64,000 nucleotides of DNA from JAXGRD01 sp040766105 (lineage in GTDB: Bacteria > Bacillota > Clostridia > Peptostreptococcales > Anaerovoracaceae), in assembly GCA_040766105.1 (NCBI GenBank), contig JAXGRD010000005.1, forward strand, positions 62,001 through 126,000. Reading direction: 5' to 3'. The notes under the pieces are model-generated. The model made no database searches and was not told where the DNA came from. It saw only the letters and a list, made by a program, of their open reading frames with translations. The position numbers were made by a program, and so were the translations under genes. Positions 47,024-54,689 of the stretch are shown here, piece after piece (the stretch's first letter is position 1; the number at the start of each line of letters is the position of its first letter).

Positions 47024-47266
47024 ATGACAAATTATAACGAAGACCGCAACGCATTGACCTTCAAAATCGAAAAGCACCTGGGCATCATTGCTGAATATAA
47101 GACCGGGTGGAACAAGGAGTTAAACCTAGTTACCTGGAATAACGGCACCCCGAAATATGATATCCGAGATTGGGATCCGGAGCATAAACACATGAGCAGG
47201 GGCATTACTCTTCATGAAGAAGAAGCACGAAAGATTCAGGAACTGCTGGAAAAAGAATGGAAATAG
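47024..47266 (+). CDS. YdbC-family ssDNA-binding protein (PC4-like)
   Basis: 80 aa. The pattern WNNGTPKYDIRDWDPEHKHMSRGITLHEEEARKIQELLEKEW is the YdbC/PC4-like fold, which binds single-stranded DNA and is common in ICEs and phages. AAAGGAG lies 10 nt before the ATG. A GGTGGC-GAAA-GCCGCC hairpin follows near 47275-47290. Confidence 0.78.
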   Translation: MTNYNEDRNALTFKIEKHLGIIAEYKTGWNKELNLVTWNNGTPKYDIRDWDPEHKHMSRGITLHEEEARKIQELLEKEWK

Positions 47267-47326
47267 CAAGCGGTGGCGAAAGCCGCCCTCTCTTTTATTG
47301 CAAGTAGATGAAGAACGGAGGAAGAA

Positions 47327-47776
47327 ATGAAAGAATATACGAAGTACAAATTGCAACTTATCGCAGAAGAAACCATTACCACAGAAAGGGAATACGTAAT
47401 CAAGTCCACAAAAGACGTGGCGGATTTTCTAAAAGACATCTGCCAGTTGCACCTTTGCCCGGAAGAAAATTTTGTACAAATTGTAATGAATGCCAAAGGA
47501 AAGGTTATCGGCTGGAAAACAGTTGCTATAGGGGAGTTGTCCAGTTGCATCGTGCATCCAAGAGAAGTCTTCAAGTTTGCGATTGCTACTAACGGATTTG
47601 CAGTAATCATAGCACATAATCATCCGTCCGGTGACCCCACACCGTCAAACGAAGACGTACGGGTTACCAAAAGACTGAAAGATGCCGGAGAACTGCTGGG
47701 GATACCGGTGATGGATAGCATGGTTATTGGAGAAGGCAATAGCTATGTTAGCCTCAAAGGGGAAGGCTTGGTGTGA
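47327..47776 (+). CDS. radC: RadC-family JAB-domain protein
   Basis: 149 aa, the short element form without the N-terminal HhH domain. The metal motif is IIAHNHPSGDPTPSNED (JAMM signature E...HxH...SxxD), preceded by the usual VFKFAIATNGFAVIIAH. JAB-domain RadC proteins are common on mobile elements, and their DNA-repair role is disputed. A GGTGT-GAA-ACACC hairpin overlaps the stop. Confidence 0.88.
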   Translation: MKEYTKYKLQLIAEETITTEREYVIKSTKDVADFLKDICQLHLCPEENFVQIVMNAKGKVIGWKTVAIGELSSCIVHPREVFKFAIATNGFAVIIAHNHPSGDPTPSNEDVRVTKRLKDAGELLGIPVMDSMVIGEGNSYVSLKGEGLV

Positions 47777-47791
47777 AACACCTTGCCTCTT

Positions 47792-47832
47792 TCCGGATAC
47801 TTTTATACAGTAAATGAATAAGAGTATCCGGA
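47792..47832 (+). promoter_or_regulatory. Inverted repeat covering the transposase ribosome site
   Basis: TCCGGATACTTTTAT (47792-47806) and ATAAGAGTATCCGGA (47818-47832) pair over 15 positions (one T-G) around an 11-nt loop. The 3' arm ends in the first bases of the GGAGGAGG ribosome site (47830-47837). In RNA that reads through from outside the hairpin would partly hide the start of the transposase. The arms may also be part of an IS end. Confidence 0.6.
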
Positions 47833-47842
47833 GGAGGTGAAT

Positions 47843-48919
47843 ATGGGAAACAGGAAGCAACGAACCGGCAGAAAGAAAAAAGGGCAGCATCTTGATTGGA
47901 ACGACAGGCTGACGATTGAAAAGTTGTTAGATAGTGGATTCAGACCGCCGGAAATAGCCGGCATTATTGGCTGTTGCCGGGCGACGATATACAACGAAAT
48001 AAAAAGAGCCACCTATGTACATACAAACAGCAACTTAACGGAAGAGATTCGGTATTGCCCGGATCAAGCAGAAGAACGGTATCAACAGCATTTGCGAGAA
48101 AAGGGTGCACCTCTTAAAATTTACAATGATGATAACCTTGCTAAGTATATTGCGTATAAAATAGGGGAGGAGAAATATTCTCCGGAAGCGGTTCTCCTGG
48201 AAATAAGGCGCGAAGGGATATCGTTTGATGTAGAAATACGATCCGTAAACACAATCTATAACTACATCCGTCAAGGCGTTTTCCAAGGAATTTCCCTAAA
48301 GAATCTTCCGGTCTTGCATAGGAAAAAGCAAAAGAAAAAGAAGGTGGTAAGATATAAACGTGTAGGAAAGGGGAAAAGCATTACGCAAAGGCCGGAGGAG
48401 GTATTGACCAGAGAAGAGTTCGGCCACTGGGAAATGGATTCCGTCATTGGTGCGGCAGAAAACGAGAAAGCGCTGCTGGTTCTTACGGAACGAAAAACCA
48501 GAGGCGAAATCATTGAAATTCTAAACAGCGGAAGAAGTGAAGAAGTAAAGTGTGCCATTAGTAGGGTGAAGCAGCGATTTCAAGATGATTTCTACCTGGT
48601 ATTCAAGAGTATTACTGTAGATAATGGCGGTGAATTTCGCAATGTTGAGTTGTTAGAAAGCGCTTTATGCGATAACGAAGAGAAGGTGGATTTGTATTAT
48701 TGTCATCCGTATCGATCCTGTGAACGAGGCAGCAATGAGAACCAGAACCGCCTGATACGCAGGTGGTTCCCAAAGGGAAGCAACTTTGACAGCGTGCTAA
48801 ATCATCAAGTTGTCAAACAGGTAGAGGATTGGATGAATAATTATCCAAGGCGAATGTTTAATGGAGACACCTCTGCTATGCTTTTCCAACAAGAGTGTCA
48901 CCGATTAACGGCAGGATAA
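47843..48919 (+). CDS. IS30-family transposase
   Basis: 358 aa from the ATG after GGAGGAGGTG. The N-terminal helix-turn-helix (WNDRLTIEKLLDSGFRPPEIAGIIGCCRATIYNEIKRA) and the DDE core (GHWEMDSVIG, TVDNGGEF, YRSCERGSNENQNRLIRRWFPKGSNF) are complete. It probably retains activity. No pair of terminal inverted repeats could be assigned by eye. Relatives are frequent passengers or fixed parts of clostridial ICEs next to RadC. Confidence 0.92.
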   Translation: MGNRKQRTGRKKKGQHLDWNDRLTIEKLLDSGFRPPEIAGIIGCCRATIYNEIKRATYVHTNSNLTEEIRYCPDQAEERYQQHLREKGAPLKIYNDDNLAKYIAYKIGEEKYSPEAVLLEIRREGISFDVEIRSVNTIYNYIRQGVFQGISLKNLPVLHRKKQKKKKVVRYKRVGKGKSITQRPEEVLTREEFGHWEMDSVIGAAENEKALLVLTERKTRGEIIEILNSGRSEEVKCAISRVKQRFQDDFYLVFKSITVDNGGEFRNVELLESALCDNEEKVDLYYCHPYRSCERGSNENQNRLIRRWFPKGSNFDSVLNHQVVKQVEDWMNNYPRRMFNGDTSAMLFQQECHRLTAG

Positions 48920-48958
48920 CACTATTGCACGTGTGAGTATTCATACATGATAATAGGT

Positions 48959-48982
48959 GGTCATTATGGATGACCTTCTTTT
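48959..48982 (+). terminator. Terminator after the IS30-type transposase gene
   Basis: Stem GGTCAT / ATGACC with TATGG loop (48959-48975), followed by TTCTTTT. Confidence 0.7.
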
Positions 48983-48987
48983 GGTAT

Positions 48988-49106
48988 GCAAAAAAAGTGT
49001 AAAATTTAACTTATACACTTCATGGCTATTTGTATAAATTACTTTTACACTTTTTTCAAATATGTATAGATGTCTTTTACACTTTTTTTGCAGTTGTATA
49101 GGCGAA
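48988..49106. repeat. Three tandem 32-bp repeats plus an inverted 17-bp copy
   Basis: Units at 49011-49042, 49043-49074 and 49075-49106 share TT(A/T)TACACTT and TGTATA at fixed positions with 32-nt period. A 17-bp segment of unit 3 (TTTTACACTTTTTTTGC) recurs perfectly inverted at 48988-49004. Such mixed direct and inverted sites near an element end resemble integrase arm-type sites or iterons. They could also regulate mscL. Confidence 0.6.
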
Positions 49107-49235
49107 TTGGAAAAAAGTTCAATTTCTGTTTAATTTACTCTTGACATTTACACAGAAAATAGAAAATGCTGAAAAAAGTTGTTTATTTGTGCGGTTTGAG
49201 GATATAATAGGATGTGACTGGAGGAGGGTCACAAT

Positions 49236-49661
49236 ATGATAAAAGAATTTAAAGAATTTATTGCCAGCGGAAATGTTATGGCCATGGCCGTAGGAATCAT
49301 TATCGGGGGAGCGTTTACTTTGATTGTCACATCTTTGGTAGACGACATCATCAACCCCATTATTTCACTCTTTACCGGAGGAATCGATTTTTCTTCCCTA
49401 AAGATTATGTTGGGTAGCGGCGAAAATGCTGCATCGGTGAACTATGGTAACTTCATCATGGTCATCATCAACTTCTTGATTATCGCCTTCGTCATCTTCA
49501 TGATGGTAAGGGCCATGAACAGGTATCAGGAGAAGATGAAGAAGGGGGAAGAAGAAGCCCTTACCACAAAGGCATGTCCTTACTGCAAGGAGACCGTGGA
49601 TATTGAGGCAGTTAAGTGCCCCCACTGTACGGCAGATATTGACTCTGTAGAAGCTGTATAA
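49236..49661 (+). CDS. mscL: Large-conductance mechanosensitive channel with zinc ribbon
   Basis: 141 aa. MscL core: MIKEFKEFIASGNVMAMAVGIIIGGAFTLIVTSLVDDIINPIIS, then a second helix (NFIMVIINFLIIAFVIFMMVRAMNRY). It opens under membrane tension and releases osmolytes. The C-terminus carries an extra zinc ribbon (CPYCKETVDIEAVKCPHC) in place of the usual short helix bundle. A promoter TTGTTT-18-TATAAT (49179-49208) and GGAGGAGG precede the ATG. Confidence 0.93.
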   Translation: MIKEFKEFIASGNVMAMAVGIIIGGAFTLIVTSLVDDIINPIISLFTGGIDFSSLKIMLGSGENAASVNYGNFIMVIINFLIIAFVIFMMVRAMNRYQEKMKKGEEEALTTKACPYCKETVDIEAVKCPHCTADIDSVEAV

Positions 49662-49683
49662 ACCAATCATCCATCACAAAATC

Positions 49684-49710
49684 AAAAGATGCCTTCGGGC
49701 ATCTTTTTTT
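49684..49710 (+). terminator. Terminator after mscL
   Basis: AAAAGATGCC / GGCATCTTTT stem with a TTCG tetraloop (49684-49707) and a run of T. Confidence 0.9.
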
Positions 49711-49865
49711 GAGTTTCCGCATTTCAGTTTGCTTGCAAAGTCTTTGATGAATCTCCAAGAAAAATATCCAAATAATCATTGAAAATAAAAGGAATCCAAC
49801 CCAGTTTTGTGGTAGGATTTAAGTGAAACCATAACTCCTACTAAACAAAAAAGAAAGGACTCCTT

Positions 49866-51110
49866 ATGACTCACTTTACCACAAATACGCAGATGGCGAA
49901 ACGGGAAATTATCACTTTTACCAATAAACTTTCTCAAGGCATGACAAGACCGGAAAAGAAGTTCACTGCAGATATGACATATGGCATCCTTCACTCTCAA
50001 AGTGTCCTCTTATCGGATATTGCAACTTCGCTTAAAGAACCCATCCGTAAGAAAAATCTCATTGATCGCCTCAGCAGAAACCTTGTAAGCAACATCCGAT
50101 TTTCTAAGAAAAATTACGATGCTGTCATCCGGCATATGATTCCGCAAGACCCTATCGTGCTGGTGGATGATACAGATATTGTGAAGCCCTTCGGAGAAAA
50201 GTTTGAAGCCTTAGGGCTTGTGAAGGATGGCTCTTCTAAAAATGATATCTACGAGAAAGGATACCATGTCACAGAAATGGTGGTGCTTTCTAAGGAGCAT
50301 CAGCCCATTAGTCTCTTCTCCCATATCCATTCTTCGTCAGAAAAAAACTATTCATCGGCCAATACCGTCACAAAGAAGGGCATCCAAGAAGTGGCAGCTC
50401 GCCTAGGAGGAAACCCCACCTTTGTCTTAGACCGTGGCTATGATCAAAATGCCCTTCTGCGACTCATGTATGAACTGGAGCAAACCTTTATCCTCAGGAT
50501 TAAGAGAAATCGAAAGATTCTCCATAAAGGCAAGTGGCTTTCTGCGGACACACTTTGCGCTTCAAGGAAGGGAAAGCTTCGTACACAAGTGATGATTCAA
50601 GGAGAATGGAAAACCGTATACCTTTCCCATCTTAATGTACAGATTACAGCATCTAGAAAGAACATTTATCTTGTCTTGGTGTATGGGATTGGGGAACATC
50701 CCATGATGCTGGCAACAAACAGACCTCTGAAAGGCAAGGATGATGTGGTGAAAGTCACAAGGGATTATCTTTCCAGATGGCGAATTGAAGAATATTTCCG
50801 GTTCAAAAAACAAGGATTCGGATTTGAAAACATGCGAGTACGAAGCATACGAGCCATGAACTGCTTGAATACACTTCTTACGTATGCCATCACCTTTCTG
50901 GCTTTGATTAAGCATAAGAAGCACACCCACAAATTGAAAGTCTGCGTAATGGAACACGCTGACCCCTTACGCAAAAATGTACTCTTCTACTACTACCAGA
51001 TGGCAAAAGGCATAAACATTGTCCTCTCTCACGCAAGGACCGGGATTAAGAAATACTACAAAACATTGCGAGAGCGAGACCCTCAAGTATCCTTCCGCTT
51101 CCTCTGCTGA
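49866..51110 (+). CDS. IS4-family (DDE) transposase
   Basis: 414 aa. DDE residues plausible in VLVDDTDIVKP, FVLDRGYD and WRIEEYFRFKKQGFGFENMRVRS (the YREK-like region of IS4/IS5). It is complete, with AAAGGACTCCTT before the ATG. Inverted ends could not be identified: GATGAAT near 49748 and ATTCATC near 51116 are the only shared short arms seen. The element sits between mscL and the redox operon and may have shifted the original promoter of the latter. Confidence 0.85.
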   Translation: MTHFTTNTQMAKREIITFTNKLSQGMTRPEKKFTADMTYGILHSQSVLLSDIATSLKEPIRKKNLIDRLSRNLVSNIRFSKKNYDAVIRHMIPQDPIVLVDDTDIVKPFGEKFEALGLVKDGSSKNDIYEKGYHVTEMVVLSKEHQPISLFSHIHSSSEKNYSSANTVTKKGIQEVAARLGGNPTFVLDRGYDQNALLRLMYELEQTFILRIKRNRKILHKGKWLSADTLCASRKGKLRTQVMIQGEWKTVYLSHLNVQITASRKNIYLVLVYGIGEHPMMLATNRPLKGKDDVVKVTRDYLSRWRIEEYFRFKKQGFGFENMRVRSIRAMNCLNTLLTYAITFLALIKHKKHTHKLKVCVMEHADPLRKNVLFYYYQMAKGINIVLSHARTGIKKYYKTLRERDPQVSFRFLC

Positions 51111-51278
51111 AGGGCATATTCATCCATGTAAAGTTGCCCCACTTACGTGAGGCAGTTTTGGCATGTTCATTTTCATGGATACCGAGGCAGATTCCAATAT
51201 CTCTCCGTTTTGTATCCGGTTCATATCACAAAAAATATTCTGCTTGGCTATTTGCGGAAACTCAAAGCATCTTTTAAG

Positions 51279-51311
51279 TTGACAGGAGGATATGTAACTG
51301 TTAGAGTTACA
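51279..51311 (+). promoter_or_regulatory. Promoter of the rhodanese-TlpA operon with overlapping dyad
   Basis: TTGACA (51279-51284), 17 nt, TAGAGT (51302-51307). A perfect dyad TGTAACT / AGTTACA (51293-51299, 51305-51311) covers the -10. The operon encodes its own Rrf2-type regulator, the most likely binding protein. The 222-nt gap after the IS4-type gene otherwise holds nothing recognised. Confidence 0.7.
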
Positions 51312-51332
51312 ATGAGAGAAAGGAGCAAGTTT

Positions 51333-52202
51333 ATGAAGAGGATATTTGGAATAACCGCCTTAATTGTGGTAGCTGTCTTACTGGCTGCCTGCGGTGGAGA
51401 GGATAACGTCATTACACCGGAAGAGGCGAAGGCCCGTATGGACAGCGGCGATCCCATCGTCATTGTAGATGTGAGGGTTCAAGAGGAGTATGAAGCGGAA
51501 CATATTGAAGGTGCCATCAACGTACCCCTTCAAAAGATTGCCGATGAAGAGACGGGAGAATACTTACCCGATAAAGATGCGGAAATATTGGTGTATTGCA
51601 ACAGGGGAAACAGCTCGGCAACGGCAACGACCCATCTGCTGGATCAGGGATATACCAATGTAAAGGACTTTGGAGGAATCCAGGATTGGCCCTATGATAC
51701 CGTTAAGAAGGGACAAAAGGCGACCACGAAAACGGAGACCAAGGCAGACGGTGTTCTTAGCGACTTTCAGTCCACAGACATAGACAACAATCCGGTAGAT
51801 GCATCGGTTTTCAAGGGCAAAAAGTTGACCATGGTAAACATCTGGGCGACATTCTGCGGCCCCTGCATTGAGGAGATGCCCGACTTAGGTGAGTTGAATA
51901 AGGAATACGCCGATCAAGGGTTTCAGATTGTGGGCATACCGGTGGACACCATGAATCAAGGTGGAGAAATATCCGGCGAAATGGTGGATACGGCCAATGA
52001 AATCATTGACCAGACCAAGGCGGACTATCTTCACATATTACCTTCCGACAGCCTGAACGATGCGAAGCTGTCCCAGGTTTACTCCGTCCCGGAGACCATA
52101 TTTGTGGATGAAAACGGAAATCAAGTGGGAGAGAGCTATATCGGCTCCCGCTCCAAGGGGGATTGGGCAAAGATTATAGAAACTCTACTGAAGGAGGTAT
52201 GA
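51333..52202 (+). CDS. Rhodanese-TlpA fusion lipoprotein
   Basis: 289 aa from the ATG after GAAAGGAG; the longer open frame (from 51147) is rejected. Lipobox LLAACGG (Cys20) anchors it on the outer membrane face. Residues about 30-130 are a rhodanese domain (ILVYCNRGNSSATA, active Cys in CNRGNSS). Residues about 150-289 are a TlpA/thioredoxin domain with WATFCGPCIEEMP (CGPC). It probably handles sulfur transfer or thiol reduction outside the membrane. The stop overlaps the next start (ATGATGA). Confidence 0.9.
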   Translation: MKRIFGITALIVVAVLLAACGGEDNVITPEEAKARMDSGDPIVIVDVRVQEEYEAEHIEGAINVPLQKIADEETGEYLPDKDAEILVYCNRGNSSATATTHLLDQGYTNVKDFGGIQDWPYDTVKKGQKATTKTETKADGVLSDFQSTDIDNNPVDASVFKGKKLTMVNIWATFCGPCIEEMPDLGELNKEYADQGFQIVGIPVDTMNQGGEISGEMVDTANEIIDQTKADYLHILPSDSLNDAKLSQVYSVPETIFVDENGNQVGESYIGSRSKGDWAKIIETLLKEV

Positions 52203-52348
52203 TGACGGAGAAGAGACGGAACCTGTTCATGGGAGGTGTTCTTCTCGTGGGTGCTGCCTTTATGGTGTTGGGAATCATGCGCGGTGAGGTGGACGTGGTA
52301 CTGCGTCAGGCAATCACCATATGTTTGGAGTGTATCGGAATTGGCTAA
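52202..52348 (+). CDS. CD1871A-family CXXC mini-protein
   Basis: 48 aa, too short for most gene finders. One membrane helix (LFMGGVLLVGAAFMVLGI), then EVDVVLRQAITICLECIGIG ending the protein. The C-terminal ICLECIGIG (CXXC) is the signature of a small clostridial family found beside TlpA and polyferredoxin genes. It may shuttle electrons between them. ATG at 52199 or 52202, following AAGGAGG. Confidence 0.8.
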   Translation: MTEKRRNLFMGGVLLVGAAFMVLGIMRGEVDVVLRQAITICLECIGIG

Positions 52349-53210
52349 GATTGTGGCGGAAATCAAGGATAACAGGCGCCACTTATACCAATTTCTATTT
52401 GTGGTGCTTACAAACGGGTATTGGAAGGGCTTTGCCGAGGGAAGCATCTTTACAGGCGCTTCAAAGTCGGTCTGCGTGCCGGGCCTCAACTGCTATTCCT
52501 GTCCGGGAGCATTGGGCTCTTGTCCCATAGGTGCCGTGCAAGCCACCTTGGGCAACCAAAACTTTAAGATGGCCTTTTATGTCACCGGCTTCCTCATGGT
52601 GATAGGTGCCTTTCTGGGAAGATTGGTGTGCGGATGGCTGTGCCCCTTTGGTTTGGTACAGGATCTTCTTCATAAGATTCCATTTGGGAAAAAACTGTCT
52701 AAGCTGCCGGGGGAAAAAGTACTTAAAATGGTGAAATATGTCATTTTAGGGCTCTTTGTGATTCTTCTTCCCATGGTGGTCACAGACTTCATCGGCCAAG
52801 GAGATCCCTGGTTTTGCAAATATGTCTGTCCTTCGGGAACCTTGTTTGCCGGCATCCCTTTGGTTTCCAAGAACGAAGGTCTGCAAGCCATATTGGGAGG
52901 CCTGTATGCTTGGAAGATGGGGATACTGATAGTGTTGTTGGTTCTCTCCGTGTTTTTGTATCGGCCCTTCTGCAGGTATCTCTGTCCCCTCGGTGCAATC
53001 TATGGATTCTTCAACCCCATTGCCCTCTATCGATTCCGCATCGATGAACACAAGTGTATCCGCTGCGGTGCCTGTCAAAAGGCATGCAAGTTGGATATTA
53101 AAACTTTTGAAACGCCCAACAGCAGGGAGTGTATTCGTTGCGGTGACTGTAAAAAGGCTTGTCCCACCGGGGCAATCGTAACAAAGGATGTGAAAAAAAT
53201 TGACGGCTGA
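52341..53210 (+). CDS. NapH/YccM-like 4Fe-4S membrane polyferredoxin
   Basis: 289 aa from a TTG start (GGAG ten nt upstream); GTG at 52353 is an alternative. It overlaps the mini-protein by 8 nt. About four to five membrane helices carry CGWLCPFG and CRYLCPLG motifs. Two C-terminal ferredoxin clusters (CIRCGACQKACKLDI, CIRCGDCKKACPTGA) and a Cys-rich segment (CVPGLNCYSCPGALGSCPIGA) follow the N-terminus. It probably passes electrons through the membrane to the TlpA lipoprotein. Confidence 0.88.
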   Translation: MAKIVAEIKDNRRHLYQFLFVVLTNGYWKGFAEGSIFTGASKSVCVPGLNCYSCPGALGSCPIGAVQATLGNQNFKMAFYVTGFLMVIGAFLGRLVCGWLCPFGLVQDLLHKIPFGKKLSKLPGEKVLKMVKYVILGLFVILLPMVVTDFIGQGDPWFCKYVCPSGTLFAGIPLVSKNEGLQAILGGLYAWKMGILIVLLVLSVFLYRPFCRYLCPLGAIYGFFNPIALYRFRIDEHKCIRCGACQKACKLDIKTFETPNSRECIRCGDCKKACPTGAIVTKDVKKIDG

Positions 53211-53619
53211 GTTTTTAGTGGCGGCGCACGCCCTGGTGCTCCTTCATCACAGGAAGCAGTGCCTTACCAGTGAGGAAATAGCCGAGAATGTATGCACAAA
53301 TCCCGCACGGGTTCGAAAGGTTCTCTCCAAGCTGAAAAAGCACGGCTTAGTGACGACGAGGAACGGGACGGAAGGTGGCTACTCTCTTCACGGAAATCCG
53401 GAGGACATCACCCTGAGAGATGTTTTTTTGGCCATGGACCAGTCCTTTGTGCGACAGAGGTGGAAGTCCGGTGATATCGATCGAGATTGCCAGGTGTCAT
53501 CGGGTATGGCGCCTCTCATGGATGATTTACTGGAAACTGTGGATCAAGTAGCCATTGATCAGCTGGAGAAGACGACCATTGAAGATATGGAGAAGGCACT
53601 GATGAGGGAGCGTAAATGA
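53200..53619 (+). CDS. Rrf2-family transcriptional regulator
   Basis: 139 aa from a TTG start overlapping the polyferredoxin stop region. Winged helix with TSEEIAENVCTNPARVRKVLSKLKKHGLVTTRNGTEGGYSL. The three spaced Cys of the Fe-S Rrf2 regulators are absent: the Cys residues (near 20, 31 and 97) are not arranged for a cluster. It is closer to YwnA-type, thiol- or ligand-responding members. It overlaps mutY by 4 nt (ATGA). Confidence 0.85.
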   Translation: MTAEFLVAAHALVLLHHRKQCLTSEEIAENVCTNPARVRKVLSKLKKHGLVTTRNGTEGGYSLHGNPEDITLRDVFLAMDQSFVRQRWKSGDIDRDCQVSSGMAPLMDDLLETVDQVAIDQLEKTTIEDMEKALMRERK

Positions 53620-54689
53620 CCGAGAGAGAAAAAGTACTTGGAATTGCTTATGATGAAGAAATAGAGGGGTTTCAGCGGGAACTCCTTGATTTTTATGATG
53701 AAAAAGGGAGAAGCTTGCCATGGCGCGAGGAAGTGTCTCCCTATCGAACGTGGGTTTCCGAGATTATGCTGCAGCAAACCAGGGTGGAAGCAGTGATTCC
53801 CTTTTTCAAGCGCTTTGTAGACCAACTGCCGGATGTAGCTGCATTGGCAGACTGTGAAGAGGGACCCTTGCTGAAATTATGGGAGGGCCTTGGCTATTAC
53901 TCTCGCGTTCGCAATATGCAGAAGGCGGCCAAAGATATCATGGAAAATTACGGGGGAAAGATTCCGGACACAAAGGAAGAGCTGATTCAGTTGAAGGGTA
54001 TTGGGGAATATACCTCCGGCGCCATCGCTTCCATCGCCTTTGGCCAGCCGGTTGTCGCCGTAGACGGCAACGTCCTTCGCATTATGAGTCGCATTCTTGC
54101 GGCAGAAGGGGACATCAAAAAAGGAGAGACAAAGAAGTTGCTTTCACTGGCTGCAGAGGAAAGGCTGTCCCGGGAGAGGCCGGGGGATTTCAATCAAGCC
54201 ATGATGGACCTAGGTGCAACCGTCTGCATTCCCAACGGAAGGCCCCTGTGTGAAGACTGCCCGGTATCCCGTTTCTGCCTTGCATATGCCGAGGATACGG
54301 TTTCCTTGTTCCCTGCACCTACGGTGAAAAAGATGCGGCGAGTTGAAGAAAAAACCGTCTTACTGATTTCCAATGGGAAAGATATTGCCCTGCGGAGAAG
54401 AGGAAACAAGGGTGTCTTGTCAGGAATGTGGGAGTTCCCCACCTTGGATGGGCACTTGACAGAGGAGGAAGTGCGAGAATTCTTGGACCGGCAGGGCTAT
54501 TCGTCGGCAGAGGTGGAAGAAGGTCCCGTAGGTCGACACATCTTCACCCACATTCAGTGGGAGATGATTTCCTATAAGGTTCAAGTTCCAAGTACTTTCA
54601 GGGAGGGTTCACACTTGAACTTTATCTCACAAAAAGAGATGGCAGAACAAATCGCCCTGCCATCCGCCTATAGAATCTTTAAACCTTAG
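53616..54689 (+). CDS. mutY: A/G-specific adenine glycosylase MutY
   Basis: 357 aa. The HhH-GPD core: LPWREEVSPYRTWVSEIMLQQTRVEAV, LKGIGEYTSGAIASIAFGQPVVAVDGNVLRI (HhH; catalytic Asp in VDGN). The 4Fe-4S loop is CIPNGRPLCEDCPVSRFC. A C-terminal NUDIX-like domain recognises 8-oxoG. It removes adenine mispaired with oxidised guanine, which fits the redox theme upstream. The 3' end overlaps the convergent pgi by 4 nt. Confidence 0.95.
   Translation: MTEREKVLGIAYDEEIEGFQRELLDFYDEKGRSLPWREEVSPYRTWVSEIMLQQTRVEAVIPFFKRFVDQLPDVAALADCEEGPLLKLWEGLGYYSRVRNMQKAAKDIMENYGGKIPDTKEELIQLKGIGEYTSGAIASIAFGQPVVAVDGNVLRIMSRILAAEGDIKKGETKKLLSLAAEERLSRERPGDFNQAMMDLGATVCIPNGRPLCEDCPVSRFCLAYAEDTVSLFPAPTVKKMRRVEEKTVLLISNGKDIALRRRGNKGVLSGMWEFPTLDGHLTEEEVREFLDRQGYSSAEVEEGPVGRHIFTHIQWEMISYKVQVPSTFREGSHLNFISQKEMAEQIALPSAYRIFKP

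Larger units (their letters stand above)
40359..49106. mobile_element. Degenerate conjugative/mobilizable element (remnant)
   Basis: A block of mobile-element genes bounded by the radical SAM terminator and mscL: topoisomerase III fragment, SSB-like protein, nuclease-like protein, lipoprotein, two RHH/accessory proteins, MOBP-type relaxase, YdbC, RadC and an IS30-type transposase. No integrase, coupling protein or VirB4-type ATPase is present, so it could not transfer alone. Order and content resemble pieces of Tn1549/CTn-type ICEs of clostridia. Exact ends are unknown: left near 40340-40400, right possibly at the repeats ending at 49106. Confidence 0.7.

Noticed and set aside
49748..51122. 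GATGAAT/ATTCATC as inverted ends of the IS4-type element
   Set aside because: Only 7 bp and no flanking direct repeat was seen; the real ends could not be placed.
51147..51332. Upstream extension of the rhodanese-TlpA gene
   Set aside because: The added 62 residues run through the promoter, have no signal sequence and no ribosome site; the lipoprotein signal begins at 51333.
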